Part shown: piece by piece, positions 1-5,566 of the stretch
How the letters are laid out: every line of letters begins with the position of its first letter
Position numbering within the stretch: position 1 is the stretch's first letter
Source of the DNA: Defluviitaleaceae bacterium
Lineage (GTDB): Bacteria; Bacillota; Clostridia; Lachnospirales; WQUN01
Assembly (NCBI GenBank): GCA_009783395.1
Contig: WRHA01000298.1
Span: 1 to 6,324, forward strand
Length of the DNA: 6,324 nucleotides
Direction of reading: 5' to 3'
The notes under the pieces: generated by a model
Databases searched by the model: none
What the model was told of the DNA's origin: nothing
Seen by the model: only the letters and a program-made list of their open reading frames with translations
Made by a program: the position numbers and the translations under genes

Positions 1-216
1 GCGGGCCTCGGCGGCGCGATCCGGTGCGAAGAGTTGCCCTGCATCGATTAGCGATTGGATCTCCTCGCGCACAGTCGCAGGCGAATCCCCCATCTCGCCT
101 CTCCCCTCCCCCATATTTTTCAACACGCCAAAAGCGGCGTCGTCAACACTATGCAACGCGCCGCTGTTTACATCAAGAATTAAATTACGTCCACCGATTT
201 TAAAGCAGTGAATCAT
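1..216 (-). CDS. scfB: SCIFF maturase, radical SAM ranthipeptide synthase (N-terminal 72 residues, partial)
   Basis: The gene starts at 216 on the minus strand and runs off the left edge, so only 72 codons are visible. The protein begins MIHCFKIGGRNLILDVNSGA, followed by LHSVDDAAFGVLK; this is the characteristic opening of the SCIFF radical SAM/SPASM maturases (ScfB/CteB family, roughly 450 residues). In that family the N-terminal segment forms a winged-helix RiPP-recognition-like domain that holds the precursor, while the CxxxCxxC cluster motif and SPASM clusters lie further on, outside this window. The enzyme installs thioether bonds between cysteines and acceptor residues of the SCIFF peptide in the cytoplasm. 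The start overlaps the scfA stop as ATGA (216-213), suggesting coupled translation; an AAGGGG site at 226-221 lies 4 nt upstream. Residues 35-45 are rich in Gly, Glu and Met and look like a linker. The identification rests on remembered family sequence and on the adjacent precursor; the catalytic part is not seen. Confidence 0.9.
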   Translation of the reverse strand, partial: MIHCFKIGGRNLILDVNSGALHSVDDAAFGVLKNMGEGRGEMGDSPATVREEIQSLIDAGQLFAPDRAAEAR

Positions 217-425
217 GCAACCCCTTGTCCCCTGTTTACACGACTGTTAATCGGCGTTTTGCGGAGGGGAGAAGAGTGCAATGCGTCCGTTTGTTCGCAG
301 TTTTGGTTAGCGATAGTGCAGGAGGTTTTGCAGGCGGATTGGCAGGAGGTTTGGCATTCTCCACACGCGATCCCATGCGCTTTTTCGTCGGAATTTCCCG
401 GGAAAATTGTTGTAACATGCTTCAT
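213..425 (-). CDS. scfA: SCIFF ranthipeptide precursor (six-cysteine peptide) with C-terminal extension
   Basis: This 70-residue peptide begins MKHVTTIFPGN and carries the hallmark core CGECQTSCQSACKTSC (residues 21-36) plus a sixth cysteine at 43, so all six cysteines fall within the first 45 residues, as the family name SCIFF (six cysteines in forty-five residues) demands. The core is nearly invariant in Clostridia. It is the substrate of the adjacent ScfB; in the C. thermocellum homologue a thioether between Cys32 and Thr37 has been described (from memory), and Cys32 and Thr37 both exist here at the same numbers. Earlier in-frame ATGs exist (518, 464, 431), but the start at 425 matches the family N-terminus and sits 9 nt after AAAGGA (440-435), whereas the ATG at 431 would be only 3 nt away. 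Odd point: family members usually end soon after the last cysteine, but here 25 further residues, rich in Ser, Pro, Arg and Asn, continue to a TGA overlapping the scfB start. Confidence 0.93.
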   Translation of the reverse strand: MKHVTTIFPGNSDEKAHGIACGECQTSCQSACKTSCTIANQNCEQTDALHSSPLRKTPINSRVNRGQGVA

Positions 426-434
426 ATACATCAG

Positions 435-440
435 TCCTTT
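435..440 (-). promoter_or_regulatory. Ribosome binding site of scfA
   Basis: AAAGGA on the minus strand, 9 nt before the ATG at 425. It decides between the two close ATG codons at 431 and 425 in favour of the latter, which also matches the family N-terminus MKH. Confidence 0.7.
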
Positions 441-460
441 TTTAATGAGATACGGAAACC

Positions 461-528
461 GCATCCGGCAAAGGCGCGCGTTCTTTGCGCGCACCCTTCG
501 AGACGTAACGTCGCCCACCGCCGGATGC
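461..528 (-). ncRNA. Possible structured leader RNA (three-way junction) upstream of scfA
   Basis: On the minus strand a perfect 9-bp closing stem, GCATCCGGC (528-520) with GCCGGATGC (469-461), encloses two further perfect helices. The first is the short palindrome GACGT-T-ACGTC (512-502). The second is GCGCGC (492-487) with GCGCGC (479-474) around a 7-nt AAAGAAC loop. Together they would fold as a three-way junction ending about 35 nt before the scfA start codon. I do not recognise a known riboswitch class in it. It could be a regulatory leader, an mRNA-stability or processing element separating scfAB from the upstream DHH gene, or a dispersed repeat. No T-run follows, so it is not an intrinsic terminator. 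The pairing is read directly; function is unknown. Confidence 0.4.
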
Positions 529-542
529 CCACGGTGTCCATT

Positions 543-557
543 GCACGCTTGGCGTGC
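543..557 (-). repeat. Short hairpin directly after the DHH gene stop
   Basis: A perfect inverted repeat, GCACGC, loop CAA, GCGTGC, begins on the base after the TAA stop (560-558) of the DHH phosphoesterase gene. There is no T-tract after it, so it is not a convincing intrinsic terminator; it may protect the 3' end of the upstream message or slow ribosomes or polymerase before the structured scfA leader. Confidence 0.4.
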
Positions 558-1463
558 TTATTGTAGTTTTTCGGATAATTCGGCGATTACTTTGTCTGCG
601 TCAGCATAGGGTACTTGGCAGGTGCCGACTTGCTTGTGTCCGCCGCCGCCGTAGCTCAGAAGCACCGAGCCGACATCAACCGTTGCGGTGCGATTCAAGA
701 TGCTGTAACCGCACGCGATTGCGCAATTTTCTCTGTTTTTGCCGTCGACAATCCACATAGACATGTTTTGTTCCGGGAATAAGCTATATATAAGGAAGCG
801 ATTGCCCGCGTTTATTGTGTCAACGCCGCGGAGATCGGTTATTATCACGTTTCCTTTAATAGTTGTGTGCTTTGTAAGCATCTCCTTAAACAGCGCGGTT
901 TGCTCGTGATAGAGGTCAACGCGCTCTTTTACATCGGGATGCGTCAAAATTTCTTCGATAGGCTTTGTGCGACAAAGGTCGATCAGCTCTTCCATCAGGC
1001 TGTAGTTGCTTATCCGAAACTCACGGAAACGCCCGAGACCCGTGCGCGGATCGGACAAGAAACCCAAAAGCACCCAGCCCTGCGGATTTAAAATATCATC
1101 AGCGGTCAGCTTACCGGCGTCAACCTTGTCAACCTCGGCAAGCATCGTCTCAAACTTTGTGATGTCATAGCGATCCTTGAAATAGTCGTAAACAACGCGT
1201 GCCGCGCTATCCATTTTGCGAAGCGACCCAACAAATCCTTCGGGCTTTCCGATACGTTCCCATTCACTTGTGTGGTGGTCGAACCACATGCCGCAACCGG
1301 CAACATAAGGCACATTAGCGAGGATATCATTCGCGGTAACGCGCACATGCCCGTCCTGCAAGTCCTTCGGATGCACGAAACGCCATTTGCCGATCAAACC
1401 GATTTCACGCAGAATCACCGCGCACGCCAATCCGTCGAAGTCTGAACGTGTTAACAAGTCCAT
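558..1463 (-). CDS. DHH/DHHA1-family phosphoesterase (exopolyphosphatase-related)
   Basis: A 301-residue cytoplasmic protein of the DHH phosphoesterase superfamily. The N-terminal DHH domain opens with TRSDFDGLA (metal ligands Asp8 and Asp10), has the name-giving triad Asp62-His63-His64 in WFDHHTSE, and further acidic residues at 112 and 115 (VDKVD). The C-terminal DHHA1 domain ends with the substrate-binding glycine motif GGGGHKQVGTC (272-282). These metal ions normally support hydrolysis of phosphodiester or phosphoanhydride bonds; relatives include RecJ, nanoRNases, cyclic-di-AMP phosphodiesterases and PPX/PPase-type enzymes. This subgroup is usually labelled exopolyphosphatase-like, but its true substrate cannot be read from sequence. 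The length is complete for the subgroup. AGGAGG at 1476-1471 stands 7 nt before the ATG, a very strong start. The gene follows the TPR membrane gene by 17 nt and precedes scfA by 132 nt. The proximity to ppk1, in the divergent operon, is suggestive only. Confidence 0.9.
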   Translation of the reverse strand: MDLLTRSDFDGLACAVILREIGLIGKWRFVHPKDLQDGHVRVTANDILANVPYVAGCGMWFDHHTSEWERIGKPEGFVGSLRKMDSAARVVYDYFKDRYDITKFETMLAEVDKVDAGKLTADDILNPQGWVLLGFLSDPRTGLGRFREFRISNYSLMEELIDLCRTKPIEEILTHPDVKERVDLYHEQTALFKEMLTKHTTIKGNVIITDLRGVDTINAGNRFLIYSLFPEQNMSMWIVDGKNRENCAIACGYSILNRTATVDVGSVLLSYGGGGHKQVGTCQVPYADADKVIAELSEKLQ

Positions 1464-1480
1464 AGTAATCCCTCCTGTTT

Positions 1481-2296
1481 TTACTTATAAATCCCGACCC
1501 TCACCAAGCCATATTTCGCAAGCTCGTAATTTGGGTTTATGCTTACAGATTTTTCAAAATTAGCCTTTGCCGGCTGGTATTGCATCCTGTTAAAGTGTCG
1601 AACACCTCTATTATAATACATTTTAGCACGAAAATTTTTGTTTTGCCACTGCAAGAGGATATGAAGCGCGCCGAGGATGCAAAGTACTGTCGATCCGACT
1701 ATCACGGTAAAACTCATTGCAATTACTCCGCCGATAACCCCGAGGAAACCAAAAATTCCCACAAGTGGATTTATTCCGTTGGCATCCAGCGACATGCGAG
1801 TGCGCTTTGGCAGGTTATCGACGTAATTGTCCAAATCATTTTTGCCGCGAAGAGGCTGCAGATCGTCGTAATTGTTCGGGCGTGCGCGTGATTTCGGCAC
1901 GGGGATGTCCGGTTTTATGGTTTTGCTTTCGGAAATTTTGCCCTGGTACAATTTGAACAGTATGTTTATCTCCGATTTTAGGCTCTGCCCCTTTGCCGAA
2001 CACACTTTTTTTGAGATCTTCAATAAATAATACCGCTGTTCATCATAACTGTCCAGCGGGGAAATTGTTATACCGTTACCTTCGGGTTTGTAAGTGATTT
2101 CCGTACGCATAACATAACCATCGGTGTCGGTAACTTCCATGGATTTATCGTTCACTGTTGTTTCGTCGAGCGGTATGTTAAACCGAATCGACCAATGTAT
2201 TGTGTCTATATCGCCGGTCAGATTAATTTTAATTTTATCTTTGAGATTCGGGTCGGAGACGGCGACGCGAATTTTCGGGTTTTGCCCAGCTTGCAT
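1481..2296 (-). CDS. Membrane protein with Ig-like N-terminal region, two TM helices and a C-terminal TPR
   Basis: A 271-residue protein of unknown function. Residues about 20-116 look like a beta-rich Ig-like domain of the Big_5/SbsA type: a hydrophobic-alternating stretch with IHWSIRFNIPLDETTV, then a 'YKPEGNGITISP' turn and a 'RYYLLKISKKV' strand. A charged, Pro- and Asn-rich linker follows (about 120-172). Two adjacent hydrophobic segments (about 176-197 and 198-217) form a likely transmembrane hairpin, and residues about 224-264 fit one TPR unit (YYNRGVRHFNRMQYQPAKANFEKSVSINP split across its two helices). There is no signal peptide, so a hairpin would put the Ig-like and TPR parts on the same, probably cytoplasmic, side. 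The ATG at 2296 is preceded by GAGGAG (2309-2304) with 7-nt spacing. It is first in the leftward operon, 17 nt before the DHH gene. The Ig-like assignment is by appearance and tentative; the TM and TPR calls are firmer. Confidence 0.75.
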   Translation of the reverse strand: MQAGQNPKIRVAVSDPNLKDKIKINLTGDIDTIHWSIRFNIPLDETTVNDKSMEVTDTDGYVMRTEITYKPEGNGITISPLDSYDEQRYYLLKISKKVCSAKGQSLKSEINILFKLYQGKISESKTIKPDIPVPKSRARPNNYDDLQPLRGKNDLDNYVDNLPKRTRMSLDANGINPLVGIFGFLGVIGGVIAMSFTVIVGSTVLCILGALHILLQWQNKNFRAKMYYNRGVRHFNRMQYQPAKANFEKSVSINPNYELAKYGLVRVGIYK

Positions 2297-2331
2297 TTCG
2301 CCACTCCTCGGTTGCTCCGTGCATTTTTTTT

Positions 2332-2360
2332 ATAATATCGTATGTATAAATTTTCCGCAA
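2332..2360 (-). promoter_or_regulatory. Likely sigma-A-type promoter of the leftward operon
   Basis: On the minus strand TTGCGG (2360-2355), a 17-nt spacer and TATTAT (2337-2332) form a vegetative-type promoter. Transcription would start near 2325, giving a leader of about 30 nt before the ATG at 2296, which contains the GAGGAG site. The -35 matches consensus only in TTG; the -10 matches five of six. The surrounding region is AT-rich compared with its flanks, as expected of a divergent promoter spacer. A plus-strand TATAAT is also present at 2331-2336 but lacks a -35 at suitable distance. Confidence 0.5.
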
Positions 2361-2403
2361 CTTTGAAAGAATTGGAATAAGGAAATCTTGGTGAGGTGAT
2401 ATT

Positions 2404-2571
2404 ATGGAAAAAACAGATCATGATACAATGAAAATGGAAATCGCGGAGGAGCTTGGACTCTTGGAAAAGGTTAATACCGGCGGATGGAAGAGCTTGACAG
2501 CAAAGGAAAGCGGGCGCATCGGCGGTATCTTGGCGCGACGCAAAAAGAAAAGGAGCGAACAAAATGTATAA
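2404..2571 (+). CDS. Small acid-soluble spore protein, alpha/beta type (SspF-like)
   Basis: A 55-residue basic protein. The segment MKMEIAEELGLLEKV (9-23) matches the first conserved block of alpha/beta SASPs, including the Glu12-Ile13-Ala-x-Glu pattern recognised by the germination protease GPR. GGWKSLTAKESGRIGG (26-41) matches the second block, with its Gly-x-x-Gly-Gly, and resembles the GW-G--AKD-G variant of SspF-like proteins. The tail ARRKKKRSEQ is strongly basic. Such proteins coat DNA in the forespore, protect it against UV and chemicals, and are degraded during germination. GAGGTG (2393-2398) stands 5 nt before the ATG. Its last eight bases overlap the methyltransferase start at 2564. 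It is first in the rightward group. I could not find a clear sigma-G promoter, although TGTATA (2343-2348) would suit a -35. The function is from family resemblance by eye. Confidence 0.8.
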   Translation: MEKTDHDTMKMEIAEELGLLEKVNTGGWKSLTAKESGRIGGILARRKKKRSEQNV

Positions 2572-3343
2572 AAACTTTGCGCGGGTTTACGATGCCCTCA
2601 TGACAAACACGCCCTACGACGAATGGGCGACGTACATAGACAAGGCGATTTTTGAAAATTTCAAAACAGTGTCGGCGAGTGATGCTCGCCGACACTGTTT
2701 CGCACGGGAAGATATTTTGGTACTCGATTTGGCGTGCGGGACGGGAAACATCGCGCTTCGTCTGGCAAAAGCGGGCTACGATTTAATCGGAGCGGATGCG
2801 TCAGAGGACATGCTTGCCGAGGCGGCGCGAAAGGCTTACGACGAAAATTTGCAAATATTGTTCCTCACGCAAGATATGCGCGAGTTGAATTTGTACGGTA
2901 CGATTGACGCGGCGGTTTGCGTCTGCGACGGAATCAGTTACATTTTAAATGAAGAGGATTTGATGAGGACTTTTGAGCGAGTTAAATTATTTTTAAACCC
3001 CAGCGGGATTTTCATTTTTGATATGAACACAGAATCGCGGTTTGAAAAAATGCAAAATAAAATTTTCGAGGGCGACGGCGACGGCGAAACATACGAATGG
3101 CACAATAATTACGACGCAAAAACGAAAATTAACGAATGCCGCGTGGTATTTTTTTCTCCCGGCGAGGAACCTTTTGAAGAAACGCATAAACAACGGGCAT
3201 ATTCGCCCGAAACAGTGCAAAAACTCCTTGCCGAAGCAGGCTTCTCGTCGGTTGATTTTTACGATGGGTATACAAAGAAAACGCTGAGTTCAGCCGGCGA
3301 ACGAGCGGTGTTTATTGCGCGAAATGCCGCATGTTTGCTATAA
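2564..3343 (+). CDS. Class I SAM-dependent methyltransferase carrying an in-frame palindromic insert
   Basis: A 259-residue Rossmann-fold methyltransferase. Motif I is LDLACGTG (54-61); the acidic residue ending strand 2 is Asp78 (IGADAS); the adenine-contact motif is QDMREL (103-108); strand 4 is IDAAVCVCDGISYI (114-127); strand 5 is GIFIFDMN. The C-terminal QRAYSPETVQKLLAEAGF region is typical of a family common in Clostridia. The N-terminus YKNFARVYDALM also fits. The methyl acceptor is unknown. AGGAG at 2551-2555 is 8 nt before the ATG, inside the SASP gene, with which it overlaps by 8 nt. Odd feature: residues 34-46 (KTVSASDARRHCF) are encoded by a perfect 16-bp inverted repeat and appear as extra sequence between the first helix and motif I, in a position where close relatives, as I remember them, have a short linker. 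It stays in frame, so the enzyme is probably still functional. Confidence 0.88.
   Translation: MYKNFARVYDALMTNTPYDEWATYIDKAIFENFKTVSASDARRHCFAREDILVLDLACGTGNIALRLAKAGYDLIGADASEDMLAEAARKAYDENLQILFLTQDMRELNLYGTIDAAVCVCDGISYILNEEDLMRTFERVKLFLNPSGIFIFDMNTESRFEKMQNKIFEGDGDGETYEWHNNYDAKTKINECRVVFFSPGEEPFEETHKQRAYSPETVQKLLAEAGFSSVDFYDGYTKKTLSSAGERAVFIARNAACLL
2664..2700. repeat. Perfect 16-bp inverted repeat inside the methyltransferase gene
   Basis: Left arm AAACAGTGTCGGCGAG (2664-2679), 5-nt loop TGATG (2680-2684), right arm CTCGCCGACACTGTTT (2685-2700), all 16 base pairs perfect. It is read through in frame as residues 34-46 of the methyltransferase. A perfect stem of this length is most unlikely to arise in ordinary coding sequence; it looks like a small mobile palindromic element that inserted into the gene. 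Other copies are not present in this window. Confidence 0.85.
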
Positions 3344-3344
3344 T
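3315..3344 (+). promoter_or_regulatory. Possible internal promoter for ppk1
   Basis: TTGCGC (3315-3320), an 18-nt spacer and a consensus TATAAT (3339-3344) lie at the end of the methyltransferase gene. Transcription would begin near 3351, about 25 nt before the chosen ppk1 ATG at 3376. The -35 agrees only in its first three bases, so this is a candidate, not a firm call. Confidence 0.35.
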
Positions 3345-3361
3345 TATTCAAAAAAAGAGAT

Positions 3362-3366
3362 GGGAG
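3362..3366 (+). promoter_or_regulatory. Ribosome binding site that decides the ppk1 start
   Basis: GGGAG lies 9 nt before the ATG at 3376. The alternative upstream ATG at 3331 has no comparable site before it and would add a 15-residue leader (MFAIIIQKKRWERCE) foreign to the family. Confidence 0.55.
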
Positions 3367-3375
3367 CGGTGCGAA

Positions 3376-5541
3376 ATGAACCTACTCGATGCATCTTTAT
3401 ATAATAATCGCGAATTGAGCTGGCTTGAGTTTAACGAGCGCGTTCTTGAGGAGGCGATTGACAAAACAAATCCGCTTATGGAGCGGCTGAAATTTCTGGC
3501 AATAACGGCTTCGAATTTAGATGAATTCTTTATGGTTCGCGTAGCGTCTTTAGTTCGTGTATCGACGATCATGCACAACGAAAGCGACCGACCCGACGCA
3601 TCCGGCCTCACGCCGCACGAGCAACTTTCGGCGGTTTTACAGCGCGTACGCGAAATGGTCGCAAAGCAATATTCCTGCCTTATGCGCAGCATTTTCCCCT
3701 CCATGGAAAAGGAAGGCATCGTTTTTCTAAATTATAACGGGCTTGACGAAAAGCAAAAAAAATTCTGCGACGATTATTTTAACGACGTGCTTTATCAAGT
3801 CCTTACGCCCATGGCAATCGACCAAAGCCGTCCGTTTCCCGCAATAAACAACCGAACCGTAAACATTTTTATTGAACTTGCTCCCGACAAAGACGCACCG
3901 ATTACACACGGCATAAAATGGAGCGACGATGCAAGCCAATTGGAAGTCACCGAAGAGCAAGAAACGGGACGAAAATACGCTTTTGTGCAAGTGCCGACGG
4001 TTGTTCCGCGAATCGTACGGCTCCCGAGGAGTCAAAAAGATTCCCGCCACGATTTTATACTTCTCGAAAACATAATCATGGCACACATAGACAAACTCTT
4101 TCATGGGCATACGGTATCACGTACTGCCCTGATTCGCGTTACGCGAAATATGGATATTGATATTTCCGAAGAGGATATCGAGGATTTGCTTGACGAAATG
4201 GCGCGTTCACTGCGCGGGCGGCGTTGGGGCGAGCCCGTACGTATCGAAAAATCAAAAAAAATCGGAAAGCACGCGGCGCAGCTTTTGCAAGCCGCCATCG
4301 ACATTTCCGACGAACACGTATATGAAATAAGCGGGCCGCCGGATTTGGCGGAGTTTTTTGCCTTCGCATCGCAACCGGAATTTGCGCATTTGCGTCACTC
4401 GCCGATCAAACCCACCCCCGTCGCCGCCTTCGAAAACGCGCCAAGCATGTTCCGCATATTGCGCAAACAAGACGTTTTGGTGCATCATCCCTATGCATCC
4501 TTCGACCCCGTTTTGCGCTTCGTGCAAGAAGCGGCGGCAGACCCACGTGTTTTGGCGATAAAGCAAACGCTGTACCGAGTAAGCGGCAAATCGCCGATAA
4601 TCCACGCGCTGATAAAGGCGGCTGAAAACGGCAAGCAGGTCAGTGTTTTGGTAGAGCTAAAGGCGCGTTTCGACGAGGAAAACAATATACACTGGGCAAA
4701 ATTAATGGAAAAATCGGGCATCCACGTAATTTACGGATTAACAGGGCTTAAAACACATTGCAAAGTCTGCCTGGTAATACGCCGCGAAGACGACGCGATC
4801 CGTCGCTACATGCACCTTTCAACCGGAAATTACAATGAATCTACTGCAAAAATCTACACCGACATAGGCCTGTTCACCTGCAACGAAAGCTTCGGCCAAG
4901 ACGCAACTCAACTTTTTAATCTGCTGACGGGTTATTCAAAAATGACGGAGTGGAAAAAATTTTTCGTCGCACCTGCAACCCTCCGCTCCGAGCTTGCACG
5001 CCTGATTGACACGGAAGCAAAGAACGCCGCAAGGGGCAAACCTGCCGAAATCACGGCAAAAATGAACTCACTAACAGACATCGACATGATTCGCCTGCTA
5101 TATCTCGCCTCGCAAGCCGGAGTAAAAATCCGCCTTCTCGTACGCGGAATATGCTGCTTGCGTCCCGGAGTACCCGGCGTAAGCGAAAACATAACTGTTT
5201 CAAGCATAATCGACCGCTATCTGGAACACAGCCGCATTTTTATCTTTGAAAATAATGGAAAAAAACGTGTGTATCTCTCAAGTGCGGACTTAATGGAGCG
5301 AAATTTAAACCGCCGCGTCGAAGTAATGTTCCCCGTCGACGACGAAAAATTAAAGCAAGAAATAATCGATTCCGTAAAAATGTCTCTTTCCGACAATGTA
5401 AAACGCCGCACCGCCGCACCCGACGGAACATACGCACGCGTCTCACGCCGCGGACAAACGATGCATTCACAACTCGAGCATCACCGTATAACTTCGGAAA
5501 AATTTCGACTTGTTTTTTTGTCGCAAACTGATACAATTTAA
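3376..5541 (+). CDS. ppk1: Polyphosphate kinase 1
   Basis: A 721-residue Ppk1, of normal length for the family. It reversibly polymerises the gamma phosphate of ATP into inorganic polyphosphate through a phosphohistidine intermediate. The N domain opens with YNNRELSWLEFNERVLEEA and continues to ASNLDEFFMVRVASL; the head domain follows to about residue 310. The two phospholipase-D-like C-terminal domains hold the catalytic parts: KQTLYRVSG (Arg401), VELKARFDEENN (Arg431), the autophosphorylated histidine His461 in TGLKTHCKVC, the MHLSTGNYN motif, and the second histidine His618 in LEHSRIF. The arginines correspond to the magnesium-binding pair of the E. coli enzyme. All key residues are present, so it should be active. 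It begins 32 nt after the methyltransferase stop, and the next gene follows its stop by 25 nt. Numbers are from the ATG at 3376; an in-frame ATG at 3331 is less likely because it lies within the preceding gene and lacks a ribosome binding site. Confidence 0.97.
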   Translation: MNLLDASLYNNRELSWLEFNERVLEEAIDKTNPLMERLKFLAITASNLDEFFMVRVASLVRVSTIMHNESDRPDASGLTPHEQLSAVLQRVREMVAKQYSCLMRSIFPSMEKEGIVFLNYNGLDEKQKKFCDDYFNDVLYQVLTPMAIDQSRPFPAINNRTVNIFIELAPDKDAPITHGIKWSDDASQLEVTEEQETGRKYAFVQVPTVVPRIVRLPRSQKDSRHDFILLENIIMAHIDKLFHGHTVSRTALIRVTRNMDIDISEEDIEDLLDEMARSLRGRRWGEPVRIEKSKKIGKHAAQLLQAAIDISDEHVYEISGPPDLAEFFAFASQPEFAHLRHSPIKPTPVAAFENAPSMFRILRKQDVLVHHPYASFDPVLRFVQEAAADPRVLAIKQTLYRVSGKSPIIHALIKAAENGKQVSVLVELKARFDEENNIHWAKLMEKSGIHVIYGLTGLKTHCKVCLVIRREDDAIRRYMHLSTGNYNESTAKIYTDIGLFTCNESFGQDATQLFNLLTGYSKMTEWKKFFVAPATLRSELARLIDTEAKNAARGKPAEITAKMNSLTDIDMIRLLYLASQAGVKIRLLVRGICCLRPGVPGVSENITVSSIIDRYLEHSRIFIFENNGKKRVYLSSADLMERNLNRRVEVMFPVDDEKLKQEIIDSVKMSLSDNVKRRTAAPDGTYARVSRRGQTMHSQLEHHRITSEKFRLVFLSQTDTI
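5510..5537 (+). promoter_or_regulatory. Weak candidate promoter before the cNMP-binding-like gene
   Basis: TTGTTT (5510-5515), a 16-nt spacer and TACAAT (5532-5537) sit at the 3' end of ppk1, just upstream of the next gene. The -10 is good, the -35 poor; the T-rich stretch makes chance matches likely. Confidence 0.22.
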
Positions 5542-5566
5542 TATCCATAACAAAGGAGCTGTTTAT

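Noticed and set aside
543..557. Hairpin after the DHH gene as an intrinsic terminator
   Set aside because: No T-tract follows on the minus strand, and downstream genes scfA and scfB run in the same direction, so it is listed only as a repeat.
208..609. Open frames on the plus strand (133 and 113 residues) over the scfA region
   Set aside because: They lie antisense to scfA, scfB and the structured spacer, have no ribosome binding site or recognisable domain, and have the Cys/Arg-rich composition of a shadow frame.
1580..1891. Plus-strand 103-residue frame within the TPR membrane gene
   Set aside because: Antisense shadow; the minus-strand frame has an RBS, TM segments and a TPR.
2343..2379. 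Sigma-G or sigma-F promoter for the SASP gene (TGTATA at 2343-2348)
   Set aside because: A -35-like hexamer is present, but no convincing forespore-type -10 sits at the proper distance.
2218..2562. Minus-strand 114-residue frame across the divergent spacer and the SASP gene
   Set aside because: It is antisense to the SASP gene, runs through the divergent promoter region, and shows no domain; the real minus-strand start with a strong RBS is at 2296 in another frame.
3067..3088. GGCGAC short tandem repeat in the methyltransferase gene (Gly-Asp-Gly-Asp-Gly)
   Set aside because: Only two to three units, in frame, in a surface loop; ordinary low-complexity drift.
3331..3375. Longer ppk1 start at 3331
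   Set aside because: No ribosome binding site, overlaps the methyltransferase end, and adds residues not seen in the family; 3376 is better.
3727..4110. Minus-strand 127-residue and similar frames within ppk1 (also 4252-4605, 3348-3719, 5240-5584)
   Set aside because: They are fully antisense to ppk1, whose reading frame is certain from its motifs, and have no start signals of their own.
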